Source of the DNA: Gordionus sp. m RMFG-2023 | Taxonomy: Eukaryota; Nematomorpha; Gordioida; Chordodea; Parachordodidae | Assembly: GCF_954871325.1 (NCBI RefSeq) | Contig: NC_088778.1 | Location: forward strand, 17,697,666-17,761,665 | Direction of reading: 5' to 3' | DNA length: 64,000 nucleotides | In this document: in pieces, positions 11,468-23,289 of the stretch | Position numbering within the stretch: the first letter of the stretch is position 1 | How the letters are laid out: each line of letters opens with the position of its first letter | Notes under the pieces: generated by a model | Told to the model about the DNA's origin: nothing | What the model saw: only the letters and a program-made list of their open reading frames with translations | The model's database searches: none | Translations under genes and position numbers: made by a program

Positions 11468-11602
11468 ATGAATTTATATGAAGAGGCAAAAACCATTTTG
11501 CGTCTGAATGTGGAAAATTTGTTAAAAGAATTGATAAATATCATAACTCACAAATCAAATTTTTTATTCCATATTTTCCAAAATATATTTGGCCTTCTCT
11601 AA
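11468..11602 (+). CDS. Possible SETD3 terminal exon, out of order
   Basis: After an AG at 11466-11467, an open frame reads MNLYEEAKTILRLNVENLLK followed by ELINIITHKSNF and reaches a stop at 11600-11602. The segment AKTILRLNVENLLKELI resembles the SETD3 region AKMAIKLRLGEKEILEKAV, which lies directly after the exon-4 region. A phase-0 start would fit the phase-0 end of exon 4. It lies, however, between exons 3 and 4 on the same strand, so it is in the wrong order for normal splicing. It could be a displaced exon, an assembly error, or a chance resemblance. Confidence 0.3.
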   Translation: MNLYEEAKTILRLNVENLLKELINIITHKSNFLFHIFQNIFGLL

Positions 11603-11659
11603 AAAATTATTGAAATCTTGGAAGAATGAATACGGATAATCTATTCTCATTTGACTATC

Positions 11660-11730
11660 TGATTGATCCATCGTTAACTATAAGGAGAAAATTTTGATTC
11701 CCCCTCATTCTTGACGGTCTATCAGCTAGT
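11660..11730 (+). mobile_element. Possible Helitron 3' end
   Basis: The text TCATTCTTGACGGTCTATCAG followed by CTAG and then T resembles the Helitron 3' ends near 61.86 kb (TTTTTGACGGGCTTTCTA then CTAG, on the - strand) and near 51.5 kb. Helitrons end in CTRR and insert before T, which fits here. No matching 5' end was located, so the extent is unknown. Confidence 0.35.
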
Positions 11731-11984
11731 AATATATATTTGCGTTGTTAATTCTTGAACGTTAAATTGTATTAATTCCTTAAGTAATCGTTTTAATATA
11801 TTTCAAAATAAACAATTAACCAAAAATTATAATCTGAACGGTGAAAAATAAAATAATATAAAAACAATTAATTTTTTAATATGGGAAGGGCGAAACAAAA
11901 ATTATATCCAAACAATTTTATAATATGAAAATTATCAATTTGCCTCTATACATTTTGTATAAGGTAAAACGAAAATTAATAATA

Positions 11985-12162
11985 TTTAAACATGACAAAA
12001 CTCATACCGCGAACTCTTTCGAACGATTACATGACAGCGAAATTTTTATCGCGAATCAATAATAGCGATTATAGTGAAATCATTATCAATTGCGAAAATT
12101 TTATAGCAAAGTCATTATCAATTGCGAAGAGAATATAGCAAAAACAATAGCGCGTGAGCAAA
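11985..12162 (+). repeat. GCGAA-type degenerate array, left part
   Basis: Irregular repeats of the type TATCGCGAATCAATAATAGC and ATCAATTGCGAA resemble the arrays at 24.75 and 27.2 kb. The pattern resumes to the right of the hAT at 12163-13319 (about 13320-13345, AGCAATACAGCGATAATT). An array-type element was therefore split by that hAT. Outer ends were not found. Confidence 0.45.
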
Positions 12163-13319
12163 TAGAGGTCTGCTGGGAGGGCTGACGAGCGGGTTAAATT
12201 TTTTAAAGAACGCATTCGCGGGTAAGAAAAATATTTAAACTATGGGTGGGCGGACTGGTTAAAAAAAAATTTTCAACTTTTATTTAATATTTAAAATCAT
12301 TTAAGTAAACATTAAAAAAAATATGCTCTCTGAAATTTCAACATTTTTAATATAAAAGTACCTATAACTGAGGATGTTTTCGTCGGAAGAAATTAATTAG
12401 AAAAAATAACATGTTGGATTTTATTTGCATGGAAGTATATAACATTGACGTGGATGAAAATCAGATATTACCCGTTTCCCCAATGAGAATTCAATTAAAG
12501 ATTATTATAATTATAAATCCAATGTTTGGAATAGATAGCATCCACCTCAAAATTAAACAACAGATGGGAAGATGTGGCTGTTACAGAGGAGAGAATTACC
12601 TAATGACATAACAAAATATTTAATGTTTTTTTGTATAATTTAGCAAGATTTTAGGCTACTTAGTTTAGTTTAAGATTACAATTTATAAACAATTTAAATT
12701 AGTCTTTTTATATTTATTATTAATAAGTTCACTTTTTATTTAATTATCTCACTTGAGTAGAGGATATACTTCAAACGGATATCCTACTCTACTGATAGAA
12801 ACTACAAGAAAAAGATTTAGCAAAGCTATCAAGATTAGATAGAAAAATATTTTCAATTCCAAAAACCAGTGCTTCTTCTGAACGAGGAATTAGCATTGCT
12901 GGAAGGTTTGCAATATTAATTTTATATTATTACATAAATATGTTATTAGATCAAAAATTCCTTATCCGTAATTCGGATTGAATATTTTTTATACTTATAA
13001 TAGCAATTCCTAAATTATAAAACTTTTTTATAGGGATGTAGCGCTGAAACTAAATTATTTTTTTATATTAGATACTTAAAAAAATTGAAGGAAAGCTTAT
13101 TTAAATTTTATATGAGCGGCGTGGGTTAAAATTTTTTTATAAATAATGGGCAGGCGGCTAAATAATTTTATATTAAAGGGTGGGCTGGTGATTTTCGGCT
13201 AAAGAGCGGACGGGCTTGTATATTTTTACTATAGGCAGGTTGGGAGGGCGGGTTAATTTTTCCAAAAATATTGGACGGGCGCGTTTGTGGGCTAAAAATT
13301 TGCCCATTGCAGACCTCTA
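12163..13319 (+). mobile_element. Decayed hAT element
   Basis: Both ends carry TAGAGGTCTGC in inverted orientation. The flanking 8-mers tgagcaaa and aaagcaat share the central AGCAA in register, consistent with an old 8-bp duplication. Subterminal G-rich words (GGGCGGGTT, GGGTGGGCGG) recur on both sides in inverted sense. A transposase C-terminal remnant lies inside. Confidence 0.65.
12820..12906 (+). pseudogene. hAT dimerisation-domain remnant
   Basis: The frame reads AKLSRLDRKIFSIPKTSA then SSERGISIAGR, the hAT C-terminal signature in which (S)IP.TSA.SER.FS.AG(R) is typical. Upstream, an open frame at 12411-12611 has no recognised domain but lies in the expected direction. No other transposase block could be read. 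Confidence 0.7.
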
Positions 13320-13345
13320 AAAGCAATACAGCGATAATTGTTAAA

Positions 13346-14083
13346 GGTGACCATTTTATTTTAAAACATATTTTTAAGCGGATATTAGTTAAATAATATT
13401 TTTAAAAAATACGCTGAAAGATTGATTCAATGATAGAGCTTTATATTTTTTTAATCTTAATAAATTTGTGTCCTAGAAATATTTTATCTGAGATTTGTAT
13501 TTATTGCCTAAATAATTCTTATTATTTACTAATTTAGTTTTCCGTCGCTAAACAAAAACCGAGTTATAAGCTAAATAAAAACTATAACGTTGCGCCTATA
13601 GCATTTTTTATTTTCATAATAATTTATCTTAAATAATTTGACCATTCATATTCCGATATTGGAATACCGAAAACTTAAACAAGTAGCAATCAAATCATTT
13701 ATATTTTAAAATTTCTTTCAATTTTGTCTAATTATTTGTAAAGTGTAAATATTTATATAACACATTTATTTAGCCATTATTGGAGAATAAAGATTATCAA
13801 ACAGCATCAATTCTGAGCCATTTAGTGATAAGAATCAAAAGAAGGATATTGAAAAAAAATAAAGGTTTTATAATAGATCTTAGGGGTAGTAGTTAATATC
13901 AGGCTGTCATTTGAATACATAAAGAGTTTAATTGAAGAAATAGTTGAAATCATCAAAATCAATTATAAAGTGGAATACATATGATTTATTTCCACAATAT
14001 CTTTAACTCTCTCTTTCTGCAGAAACAATTACAAATTTATCTTATCTAATAGACTATTTTAAAGTTTTTTTCATTATAACTAG
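13346..14083. other. Intronic, nothing recognised
   Basis: AT-rich sequence without inverted termini or open frames of note. It separates the 12-13.3 kb elements from the hAT palindrome. Confidence 0.45.
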
Positions 14084-14252
14084 AGATGTAACATAAACTT
14101 CGAAATTTCTATAGTTTCCCCAATTTTTATTTATTTTTTTTTCATTAAATAATCAGGATTTTATTATATTTTAAATAATTATATTTCCTCTTGGTTTATA
14201 TATCATAATTATGTTTTGTTTTTATGTTTACGTTCATTTTCGATGATATAAT
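14084..14252 (+). repeat. Partial tandem copy of hAT left end
   Basis: GAGATGTAACATAAAC...TATAGTTTCCCC...TCTTGGTTTATATATCATAA runs parallel to the sequence at 14253-14372 (GGGATGTAACATAGGG... and TCTTGGTTCATATATCATAA). The left end of the palindromic hAT is therefore present twice in tandem. The first copy may be a solo end or a duplication. Confidence 0.55.
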
Positions 14253-14372
14253 CAGGGATGTAACATAGGGAAAATTTCCCCTATAGTAATCAGGATTTTT
14301 ATCATATTTAAGAAAAAAAGAAAGAATATCTTTTCTCTTGGTTCATATATCATAATTAGTTTTGTTTTTGTA

Positions 14373-15626
14373 GGTATCACGTCAATTCGGCGCTGCGTCA
14401 ATTCAGCGCAACGACGATTCGGCGCGTATCTAATATGGTTTCCGTTTATATAAAACAAAGGGATCATTAAATAGAAGTCATGTTGAGGGTTGGATATCAA
14501 AAAAATTATAAACAAAATTTATACTCTGATTTCTTTGGTGGACCAATTTATAATGAAAAGATATGTTGATTTAAAAAAATTCAAATTATTTTTTAGAAGA
14601 TTAACAAAAGGGAAGTGTCTAATGCTAAGGTTGAATTTCCCATATGCAGCGATTGTATTAATTTAGAAAATAAATTGACTTAAAAATAAATTTTCCTTTA
14701 AGACTGCCTCATTTTATGGATTTATTAAAAACCCTAAAATTAATTCTATTAATCATAAAAAATAAATATCATTTTTAAATCAAGGTTTCGAACAGAACAG
14801 CCAAACAAGAACCAACCGTTTTTATTTTCTGAACCATAACCGGACTTTTATATAAAATTATAAAAAGAGCGAACCGAATTGTTATAAATATTCTTGAACC
14901 AATTTAAACCGGTTCACAAGGTGTTTTAAAATAATTAATTTAATAACCTAAATTTGAAATTTTAATTTTCCTTGGGGTCAATTTAAATTCATGATTTCTT
15001 ATCAAAACCATGTTTATTTTTTTACTTTATATACTTGATTTAATATAGATTAGGCAAATTACTAGTTAATTAGATAAGAAATAATCTTCATTAAATTATA
15101 TAAGGAATTATAAAAATATAAATTAAAAAGATTTTTTTCTATGGTTTATGATGATTTTTAAAAAAAACAACAAATTTATAAAACCAGAACGAACCGAAAA
15201 GAACCGTTATAACCAAACCGAACCTAAATGTTCAAAAAAACCGAAATATCTTTATAAAATTTTAAACTAGACCGAAACGAACCGTTATACTTAACGGTTC
15301 GAAACTCTCGTTTAAATAATTTGATTTTTTTATAGATCAACACATCTTTTAACATAGCAAATTGGTCCACCAAAGAAATTGGTTTAAATATTGGTTTGTT
15401 AATTTTTTTTGATATTATTAAATTTTTTATTATTATTACACATTTATTAAATAAAATTGAGATTTTTGTAAAAAAAAAAATATGAAGAAATAATTAATAA
15501 AACCAACATTCAAAATGGCTTCTATTTAATCATCCTTTTGTTTTATACTAATAAATTTCAACTCTATTAGATACGCGCCGAATTGAGGCCGCGTTGAATT
15601 GATGCTAGTCGAATTTACGTGTAACC
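14373..15626. mobile_element. GGTWACA-type element with 8-bp duplication
   Basis: The left end is GGTATCACGTCAATTCGG and the right end, reverse-complemented, is GGTTACACGTAAATTCG. The target duplication TTTTTGTA is perfect (14365-14372 and 15627-15634). Subterminal 16-bp repeats of the GTCAATTCGGCGCTGC kind lie just inside each end. Longer inverted repeats follow (for example TTTGGTGGACCAATT near 14535 against AATTGGTCCACCAAAG near 15360). No transposase is present. The terminus resembles that of the 24739-27765 element. The GG start and 8-bp duplication would suit Merlin or MULE; the superfamily is not proven. Confidence 0.75.
14781..15309. mobile_element. hAT-like MITE nested in the GGTWACA element
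   Basis: The ends are CAAGGTTTCGAACAG and, reverse-complemented, GAGAGTTTCGAACCG. Flanks are ttttaaat and gtttaaat (seven of eight identical). Words of the AACCGAAC/GAACCGTTATA type recur throughout. It has no coding capacity. It lies in the centre of the element at 14373-15626, so it is the younger of the two. Confidence 0.55.
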
Positions 15627-16080
15627 TTTTTGTATGTACGTTTATTTCGATAATATAATAATATCTCACTGAATGAAATTTTTTTAACGACTGAAATATA
15701 TTTAATTTAATAATAACTGAAATTAGGTAAGAAATAAGATTAAAAGCTAAAGAGATATAAGGTAGGGTAGACCAACCTCGTCTTATAATTTTAATTTAAT
15801 TAATAATAAAATAAATTTCTGAAAAATAATTTAATTAAATATTATGATAATTTCGCAAAAGTCATTTTTAGGTTAAATTGTTCATTTTCCATAATGCAAC
15901 GTTTATTTGGAAGAAAATATCAATTTTTAAAAAAAAGCATTTAAAATGCTCTTAAGATATTTATTTAGTAAAAATTTGTTAAATAGGGAATATGAAAGGA
16001 TTAAAAATTTAGTAATCGAAAGATGAGATAAAAATTAAAATTTAGCTTTATTAATGATGGGTGGGCAAATATAAGAGTGG

Positions 16081-16298
16081 AATGTATTATAAAATTTATT
16101 ATAGCAATACCAAGTCCTATTTCCTTTAAATTAATTGAAACACATACGGATGAATATATATCTAGTGAATTTATTAAAGTAGTTGAAGAAATAGGAAACA
16201 CAAAAAGTAACATCATATTAAAGGATAATGCAATTAATAAAGAAAGCATGGAGCTCTTTCTTCGTTTAATGACGTTCCACATGCCCAAACCATCTTAG
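16081..16298 (+). pseudogene. hAT transposase DUF659 remnant (left arm)
   Basis: The frame encodes SFKLIETHTDEYISSEFIKV followed by VEEIGNTKSNIILKDNAIN, matching the DUF659 part of hAT transposases (pattern THTGEYI...V(I)EEIG..K...(I)(V)TDNA.N). The aspartate in KDNA corresponds to a conserved DDE-region acid. The frame is cut at 16298 by the adjacent LINE, and the next hAT block resumes at 19268. Confidence 0.7.
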
Positions 16299-19250
16299 TC
16301 TATTCTTCTCATTACCACTCAATCACTTCTATAACCAATCTTGCTCGTAATTCCTTGCTAGTTTTTCTCTCTCTCGAAATATCCCACACATCCCTCTAAT
16401 CATCTTCATCTCTGTTCTTTTCGTCTCCATAATCTAAACAACTCCTCACACAACTTGTTTAACTTCAGAGAGACTTTTTTATTTGTTAGAATAGACGACA
16501 TCTCTCTACTTCTCCCATGCTTGTCTGACCCTTGCAACAGCAGCAGAATCTATACCACCATCTGCGTTTAGCATATCACCCAAATCCAGAGTTAACCCAT
16601 TGCCAAAATCCAAACTACCATTTTCTACGTTATCAGTATTATGTACCCCTTTTATGTATGTTCTACAAATAAAGGTCGGACTTCCTTTTTTCCCGCTGAT
16701 CGTAATTTGCACCCATTTCTGCCATGGTGCATTGTATTGAATTTCTAGAAATTCCCCACATACACCACAAGGCCAGTTGCCTGATTCTTACATCTTCAGA
16801 TCATCACCACCAATCATCACCTTTATCTTTGCTGAATTCATTTTTAGGCCCTTGCTTCCATAGCCATCTTACATCTACTAATTTTATCCCTCAATTCTTC
16901 CTCACTGTTTGTCATCAATACAAGGTCATCTACATATAATATCCCAGGGAAGTCCTTCATGCATCTCCTTAGCCACCACATCCACCTTGATGAAGTTCTA
17001 CTTTCATTTCAAAGCTTTCACTATCTCCATCATCCTTCCGTACCGCAGTTTGTGCTCCCACATACATTTTCATCACTGCCATAACCAACCATTCTTCCAC
17101 ACCTGATTTTCTCAAAGCCCATCTAGTAACCTATCGCGTCACCCTGTCAAATGCTTTCTCCAAATCAACAAACGCATAATAAAGTTTCTTCTCCTTCGCA
17201 AGATACTTCCTTTATATATTTGTTTCACCACAAAAATTGCATCTGTCGTTCCTTTTCCTGGAGTAACTGCATTTCATCAATTTTAGTTTGTTCCCTTATC
17301 CGCTTCTTTGACACCCTCTCAAATACTTTCATTTCATGTTCCATGAGTTTAATAACCCGGTAAGATCCGCAATCTAAAGGATCATCTTTCTTGTATACTG
17401 AAATAATTATACTTCTTTGCCAGTCTTCGAAAATAGCTCTGTGACAATTTTATTGGCTAAATTCATTAATTATTTAATCCCTAAATCATCAGAACCTTAA
17501 AACATTTCTAATACCACTCTCGTTAAACCCGCTGCCTTCCCTTTTTTCATCTTTTTCAATGTTCTCTTAATTTCGTTCTTGCTAAAATGTACACCCTGGA
17601 CCTTCATCCTTTGCACAACTAACATCATTATCCCATTCATTCTTTTCGCTCAAAGATCCCTCCTTGTAAATCTTACAGGTGTTCTTAATACCATTACTAT
17701 CAATCACCATTTTTCCTTCCATATTTTCCAAACATTTAACACCTACCACTTCCTGCCTCTTTTTTACCATCAGCTCTGTCATTTGGTCCACATTTCCCAT
17801 TCCTTCCGCGCATTCCATTTCTTTAGCAAATCCTGCCTTTGTTCTTCCTTCGCTTTCACTATTAATTTCTTACCATTTCTTTTCGCCACCTTGTAAATAT
17901 CGCTATCACTATTTTCTTTACATTATACCATTCTTTGATGCACCTTTTTTTCGTTCACAGCTTTTGCTACCTCCGGATTCCACCATCATGACTCCTTATA
18001 TCTAGACGGCCCTTTTCTCCACCCACATACCTCCCCAGTTGTCCTTACAGACTTTCTTCATGGCTTCCCACTTGATATTTACCCAAGATGTTTGTGCCAT
18101 CTCCAACTCTCTTATCGCCAATGTCATATTGAATTGACATCTCGCACTCTCCTCCATCAATTTTCAAACCTTCAGCCTTGGCACAAAGTTTCTTTTACTG
18201 ATTCTGGCGCCTTTAAAGGTCAGATTTCTTATAACTAGTCAGTGCTGATCAATACATTCCTCTCCCGGTATCACTTTTATATTTTTTAATATGCTCCTAT
18301 CGCATCTCCTTACTAACAAATAATCCACTGCACTTTTAGCACTACCCCACTTGTAAGTCACCAGCTTCTTTGATTCTTTATTAAACATTGTATTACAAAC
18401 AATCATATCCATAGCATCACTAAAATCTAAAATTCTCTCCCATTCCAGATTTCTCATGTCATAAATAAATCCTCCATGTACTCCCTCATAACCCTCACTA
18501 CTCTCTCCATTCAGATCACCAGCTAGGATAATCCCCTCTTCATTTGCCAGTCTTGATGTAACCCCCAATAGACTGTCCCAAAATGTATCTTTCTCTTCTT
18601 CACTTCTTCCACTGAAATAATATTGCATAGCTTCCTACCAAAAATCATCTTGATAATCATTATCTGGTTATCTAGTCTTCTTTCGATTACTTTGTCCTCC
18701 CATTTCTCTGCAACCAATACACCAACGCTACCATCATTACTTCCTTTCTATAAAACTTTTACTTTTCCCTTGTCCTGCCAATCATTCTTGCGTCTTTATC
18801 TTTCCATCTGGTCTCTTGTATGCAACACACATGTATATGTCTTCTATACAGTGCATCGACCACTTATCTCGCTCTTCCCATCATGCTCTCAACATTCCAT
18901 GTCTTAACTCTTACTCTATCCCCGTAAACTGGTTATTAGGTCGTTTATGGCCATCATATGTTTCATTTTCACGAATCATGGTTCCACCAGGTTTCCATCC
19001 TTCTTTTTGTCGTAGGGGTTGAGGAGGCCTTGGGCTGTACCCCGCTCAGGCATTGTTGTAATCATTAGGAAATTATGTAGTTTTTAAAATTGGATGCCCA
19101 TTCCTGACATTAAGCCAATTAGGTGGTTTTTACACCCCGCTAGGAGACGCTGATCCTATTCTAGACCACACAGGGAACCTTTTAAACTTCCATTAACCGC
19201 CAGTAGACATTGCCACTTCCCCGCCACTATGAGGCTAAAGATAGGATTTT
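16299..19250 (-). mobile_element. LINE copy 1 (endonuclease plus reverse transcriptase)
   Basis: This less AT-rich block reads as a non-LTR retrotransposon on the - strand. From 5' to 3': a leader (19250-19010), an APE-type endonuclease (about 18990-18239), a linker (17818-17582), reverse transcriptase with the catalytic YVDD at 16925-16936 (in ILYVDDLVLMTNSEEEL), and a C-terminal part reaching WFGHVER at about 16280, where it stops abruptly against hAT sequence. It is interrupted by many stops and frameshifts. A second, 5'-truncated copy lies at 36545-38220. Confidence 0.75.
18239..18990 (-). pseudogene. LINE APE-type endonuclease remnant
   Basis: The frame carries GRSEEEKDTFWDSLLG, IILAGDLNGESSEGYEGVHG (catalytic GDLN), WERILDFSDAMDMIVCNTMF, KKLVTYKWGSAKSAVDYLLV and NIKVIPGEECIDQH. 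This is the pattern of animal LINE endonucleases of the exonuclease-endonuclease-phosphatase fold, with the closing histidine. The start region near 18900 reads RVKTWNVESMMGRA in another frame. The clade (RTE-like or relative) was not settled. Confidence 0.7.
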
Positions 19251-19267
19251 GAGAGAGAAATAAATCA

Positions 19268-19360
19268 TGGAAACTTGTGAGAAATAAATATCCAATTATC
19301 GAATGCATTGGGTCTGCATCTCATTGACTTAATTTGCTTTCAACGAATCGAGCAAATAAA
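19268..19360 (+). pseudogene. hAT transposase remnant, continuation
   Basis: WKLVRNKYPIIECIGSASH, one stop, then LNLL. This is the hAT block that follows DUF659 (pattern ...KYPHI...GCASH(S)LNLL). It continues the left-arm gene after the LINE insertion and shows that the flanking palindrome arms are transposase coding sequence rather than a MITE. The right arm encodes the matching IFNYRATSHWLNLLLRDL. Confidence 0.7.
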
Positions 19361-19531
19361 ATACTAATTTAAATTTTAGTAGCCAAAGCCCAAATTATTA
19401 TAAAATATATAAAATACAACATTCTTTTCACATTTAAGGAAAAACAACTATTAAAAAATAAAAATAGGATTGTTTCTTTAATTGACTAGTCTACTCAACT
19501 CTTTGGACAGTATCTCTTTGATAATTCGTCT

Positions 19532-22333
19532 TGTTGGATTATTTCCACTTTTATCATAGATAATTATTACACATTTTTTATTGATTATCATTTTATTATT
19601 AATCATAATTTAAATTTTATTATATGATAAATTACATTTTTATTTTTTTTTAAGCTCAATTACATTTTTTTTTATCTCTTTATATATCTTTTTTTTAAAC
19701 AATAATGAAAAAAAAACTAATACAAATTGATGTATAAAAAAAAATGTTAATATAAAATTTTCACCGATTAAATTTAAATACAAATTGATATAATATAAAA
19801 TAAATCAATTGCCAATATAAATAATAAAATAACATCGATCAACATATTCAACATTCCAACCCCTAAAGAAATTCGGCTTGTGATTTCCTTGGATAAGTTG
19901 AGTGGTAACGTCATTAACATTCATGATCACCACGCATTACGCCACCCATGTTCATGGTGCAGTCTTCTTTTCAAACCGAACGATGGCTTGGTAAAGTAAA
20001 GACAACCCCTAGCTAATTTCCAAACCGGATCGCTTGTGCATGGCATCGAACATCTAGATTCCTTTCGAGCAAGGTTTATTTTGTCGTGCTTCAGCCAGCA
20101 ATCCAATTTCTGAGTCGTTGCATCGATCTTGGCGCACAGAATTCTCATTGAAGGTATGCTCCTAGGCACAGCATCGGGCTTCAAGTGAACTTTCTCTTGT
20201 CTGACCATTTTGGGTTTGTAGGAGTAAGTTGATTCGAGGTCTTTTTTTGTTGTCGAGATTATCTTCTCGAGATCATTCTCTACATTACCCACTAAGAACG
20301 TTTTTAAAATGTTGTTGAAGGTGTGGAGCCACATACGTCCTAGCAGGGGGATCTTATCAAAATCCACTACAATGGCCTCCAGTGTATGTGAGTTTCCTTC
20401 ATACTTAACGTTCACATTGGCAAGACCTAATATCCTGTTAGCGCTGCCATCATAACCAGTGAGTCTCATGTCCGTCTTACTTATCGCGGTTATGCCTAGA
20501 GTCTTAGCTGTCAGCTTCGGAAGTATACTGTACCTGGTACCGGTGTCAACTTGCATCAACGTGGGTATGTTGTTGATGCTCACTGTCACTGTACGCGTCA
20601 TGTGTAGTATCCTTGACCCCCATATTGTACACTTCCAAATTCTGCAGATTATATTCTTTAAGGTCTGTGTTTGAGTCGTCGTCATCATCGATTACTTCGA
20701 TGTTCATAGCATGGTTCGTATTCAATTGACAATTACGATCTTTGTAATCAGAAGATCTATTGTAAGTATTATTGTCATTTTTGTACTGGTTGGGCCTCGA
20801 CGAATATTTCGGAAAACCATTAATATTTTGAGGGTTGTGTCTGTGCTGACCACGACGGGGATAGTTGGTTCGGTTATCACCTCTATAGCAATCCCGTCGA
20901 TCAGGGCTTTGATGATGGTCACAATGTTAGTCGTGGCGATTGCCATAGACGTTGTATCCGCTATTGTTGTATCGATCGTCGTAGTAGTTATCGTTGCGAT
21001 TATCGAAACGGTTGCGGTTATAGTGACAATTATCGTAGCTTTGATCAAAACGATTGTCGTGGAAGTTGCTGTGCCGTCCATTGAATCGTTTGTCGTTGTC
21101 GTAGCGTCCGTTGAATCGTTTGTCGCGGTCATTGTCGTAGCGTATATCGTAACGTTCATCGAAATGCTGTGCGGGGCGATTGTCATTGATGAACTGAGGT
21201 TGCTTGATAAGAGATTTACCATGTGCGTGAGAGTCCTGAATGGGATTTGTTGTTACGTAACTATTTTTGACTCTGCCCATGTGATTAACCTCTTGTACAC
21301 CAGATGATTCATTCAAATGTAACAATTTCATCTAGCCCTTGATACCACTTGGGTTCGCGGTGTCTTCCTCTAGACCTAGATTATAAATGTCTTCTATGGT
21401 CATAGAGCTCTTGACCGCTTTCCTGACATCTTTGGAATACGAAGATACTCTCACTTTCTCAATAATTCTCTGAATGCCATTGAAATTACATTCTTTATTG
21501 AGTCGTGCTACGCGCGTGACCCAAGCTGAGAATGTCTCATCAGTGCCTTGAGTTGCAGCATAAAATAATGATTGTTTAGCGTTCTCGGTCTTTGATGGAT
21601 GTTGTAACTTGAATTTGACAAGCAGGGCGATTGGGTCCTGGAAGTCTGTCTGCCTCAGTGCAAATTGCCCCAATATTATTGAACTCGTTATCAGGAAGAC
21701 TTCGGAGAAATAAAGCGGCCTTTTCTCCGTTGGAAATCTTGCTGGTGTTGAAGAAATTCTACAATTTCCCTATGTAGGCCCTGTCATCGCTACTAAATTT
21801 GGGCAAATCCAAATTCAGTCATATATGTGGAATTGTTCAAAGCATCCATCGTAAGAGAATTATAATCGATAAAGGCGTGAAATAGAATAAATGTACATTG
21901 TAAAATCAAGCTCAAAATTGAGATAGTACTTAGGCAAAGTACGGACGTAGATTGGCCTCCATGTTGGAAAACGCGAAGGTCGCGAGTTAGAGACTCGTCT
22001 TGGCCATCATGTTGGAATTGGATTATTTCCACTTTTATCATAGATATTACACATTTTTTATTGATTATCATTTTATTATTAATCATAATTTAAATTTTAT
22101 TATATGATAAATTACATTTTTATTTTTTTTTAAGCTCAATTACATTTTTTTTATCTTCTTTATATATCTTTTTTTTAAACAATAATGAAAAAAATAATTA
22201 ATACAAATTGATGTATAAAAAAAATGTTAATATAAAATTTTCACCCATTAAATTTAAATACAAATTGGTATAATATAAAATAAATAAATTGCCAAAATAA
22301 ATAATAAAATAACATCGATCAACATATTCAACA
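19532..22333 (-). mobile_element. Fossil LTR retrotransposon, Ty3-type, internally deleted
   Basis: Two near-identical long terminal repeats (19532-19853 and 22010-22333) start TGTTGGA and end TTCAACA. A perfect 5-bp duplication CGTCT flanks the whole (19527-19531 and 22334-22338). The coding order on the - strand is a gag-like region, a nucleocapsid-like region of RYDNDRDKRFNGRYDN-type repeats, then an aspartic protease with DTGTRYSILP and a short stretch after it. Most of pol is absent, so the element is broken. A purine-rich tract abuts the 3' repeat and TGGCCAAGAC follows the 5' repeat. The close match of its LTRs suggests a fairly young insertion. It sits in the hAT palindrome left arm. 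Confidence 0.85.
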
Positions 22334-23289
22334 CGTCTTATTAAAAATATTTTGCGGGTAAATCCATATTTCTGAGATAAGAGAATTAATCTTCCTGATA
22401 TTAAGTTTTTAAATAATTTTGCACATCTATACAATTTCATAGTCATTTCTACACAAATAGAGGAAGTGGAAACAGACAAATCAAACTTATCGACATCTCT
22501 ATAATTTCGTTCCATCCTTGATATGAATAAAAGGACGTGAGATAAATATAATTCTATTTGTGTGGAAATAATTTTATAAAATGGTATATAGATGTGCAAG
22601 ATCACTTAAAAACTTAATATCAGGAAGATTAAGTCTCTTATTTCTATAAAAATATGTAGTATTACCGCAAAATATTTTTATTTTTAAACAAACTATTGAT
22701 TATCAAAGCTATACTGTCCAAAGAGTTGGGTGGGCTAGGTAATTAAGGAAACAATCCTTTTTCATCTTTAAATAGTTGTTTTTCCTTAAATGTTTAAAAG
22801 AATGATGAATTTTACATATTTTATAATAATTTGGGCTTTTATTACTAAAATTTAAATTGGCAATATTTTATTTACTAGATCTCTTAAAAGCAAATTAAGC
22901 CAATGAGATGTAGCTCGATAATTGAATATCTATTTCTCATAAGTGTGCAGGCTTTCCTCATTACTTGCATTATTTATTATGATGTTAATTTTTGAGTTAT
23001 TTATTTCTACATTTACCTTAATAAATTTACTATATATATTTCCCTGTATGCATATTGGTCCCTCTTAGTGTAGCGTAATTGGCTAATTTTAGCCGACTAT
23101 AAAACGGCTTAGCCGAGATTTTAGGTGAATAAATCGGCTAAGCATAAAAATCGGCCAAAACTAATTCGGCTAAGCCTAAAAATTGGGTAAAATGAATTAG
23201 TCAAAAATTTTGCATCATGCCTAGCATTAATTATTATTTATTTATTTTATTTATATTTAATGTAAATATTTTATTATTAACAACAAATA

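Larger units (their letters stand above)
14253..22463 (+). mobile_element. hAT palindrome, left (+) arm with three insertions
   Basis: The arm consists of 14253-14372, 15635-16298, 19251-19531 and 22339-22463. These are separated by a GGTWACA-type element, a LINE and an LTR element. The order and sequence mirror the right arm (22552-23065 plus 30276-30910) in reverse complement. Checks include CTTTGGACAGTAT at 19502 against ATACTGTCCAAAG at 22707, and GGTAGGGTAGACCAAC at 15760 against GTTGGCCTACCCTATC near 30600. The arms carry hAT transposase coding sequence, so two copies of one hAT meet tail to tail. Confidence 0.7.

Noticed and set aside
14252-14515. 87-codon - strand frame with NRRCAELTQRRIDV
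   Set aside because: It crosses the boundary between the hAT arm and the GGTWACA element; the arginine-rich part is the translated 16-bp terminal repeat.
16724-18005. Several + strand open frames rich in S, F, H and L
   Set aside because: They are antisense shadows of the LINE on the - strand, which has recognisable endonuclease and polymerase motifs.
20722-21222. Threonine/isoleucine-rich - strand frame overlapping the LTR element
   Set aside because: It is an alternative frame of the same repetitive nucleocapsid-like segment and has no domain.
20711-21307. 198-codon + strand frame of V, I, A and T repeats
   Set aside because: It is antisense to the nucleocapsid-like repeats of the fossil LTR element; the hydrophobic look comes from its repetitive codons.
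22198-22605. 135-codon - strand frame
   Set aside because: It runs from the LTR across the palindrome centre and so combines unrelated sequences; only the hAT part has meaning.
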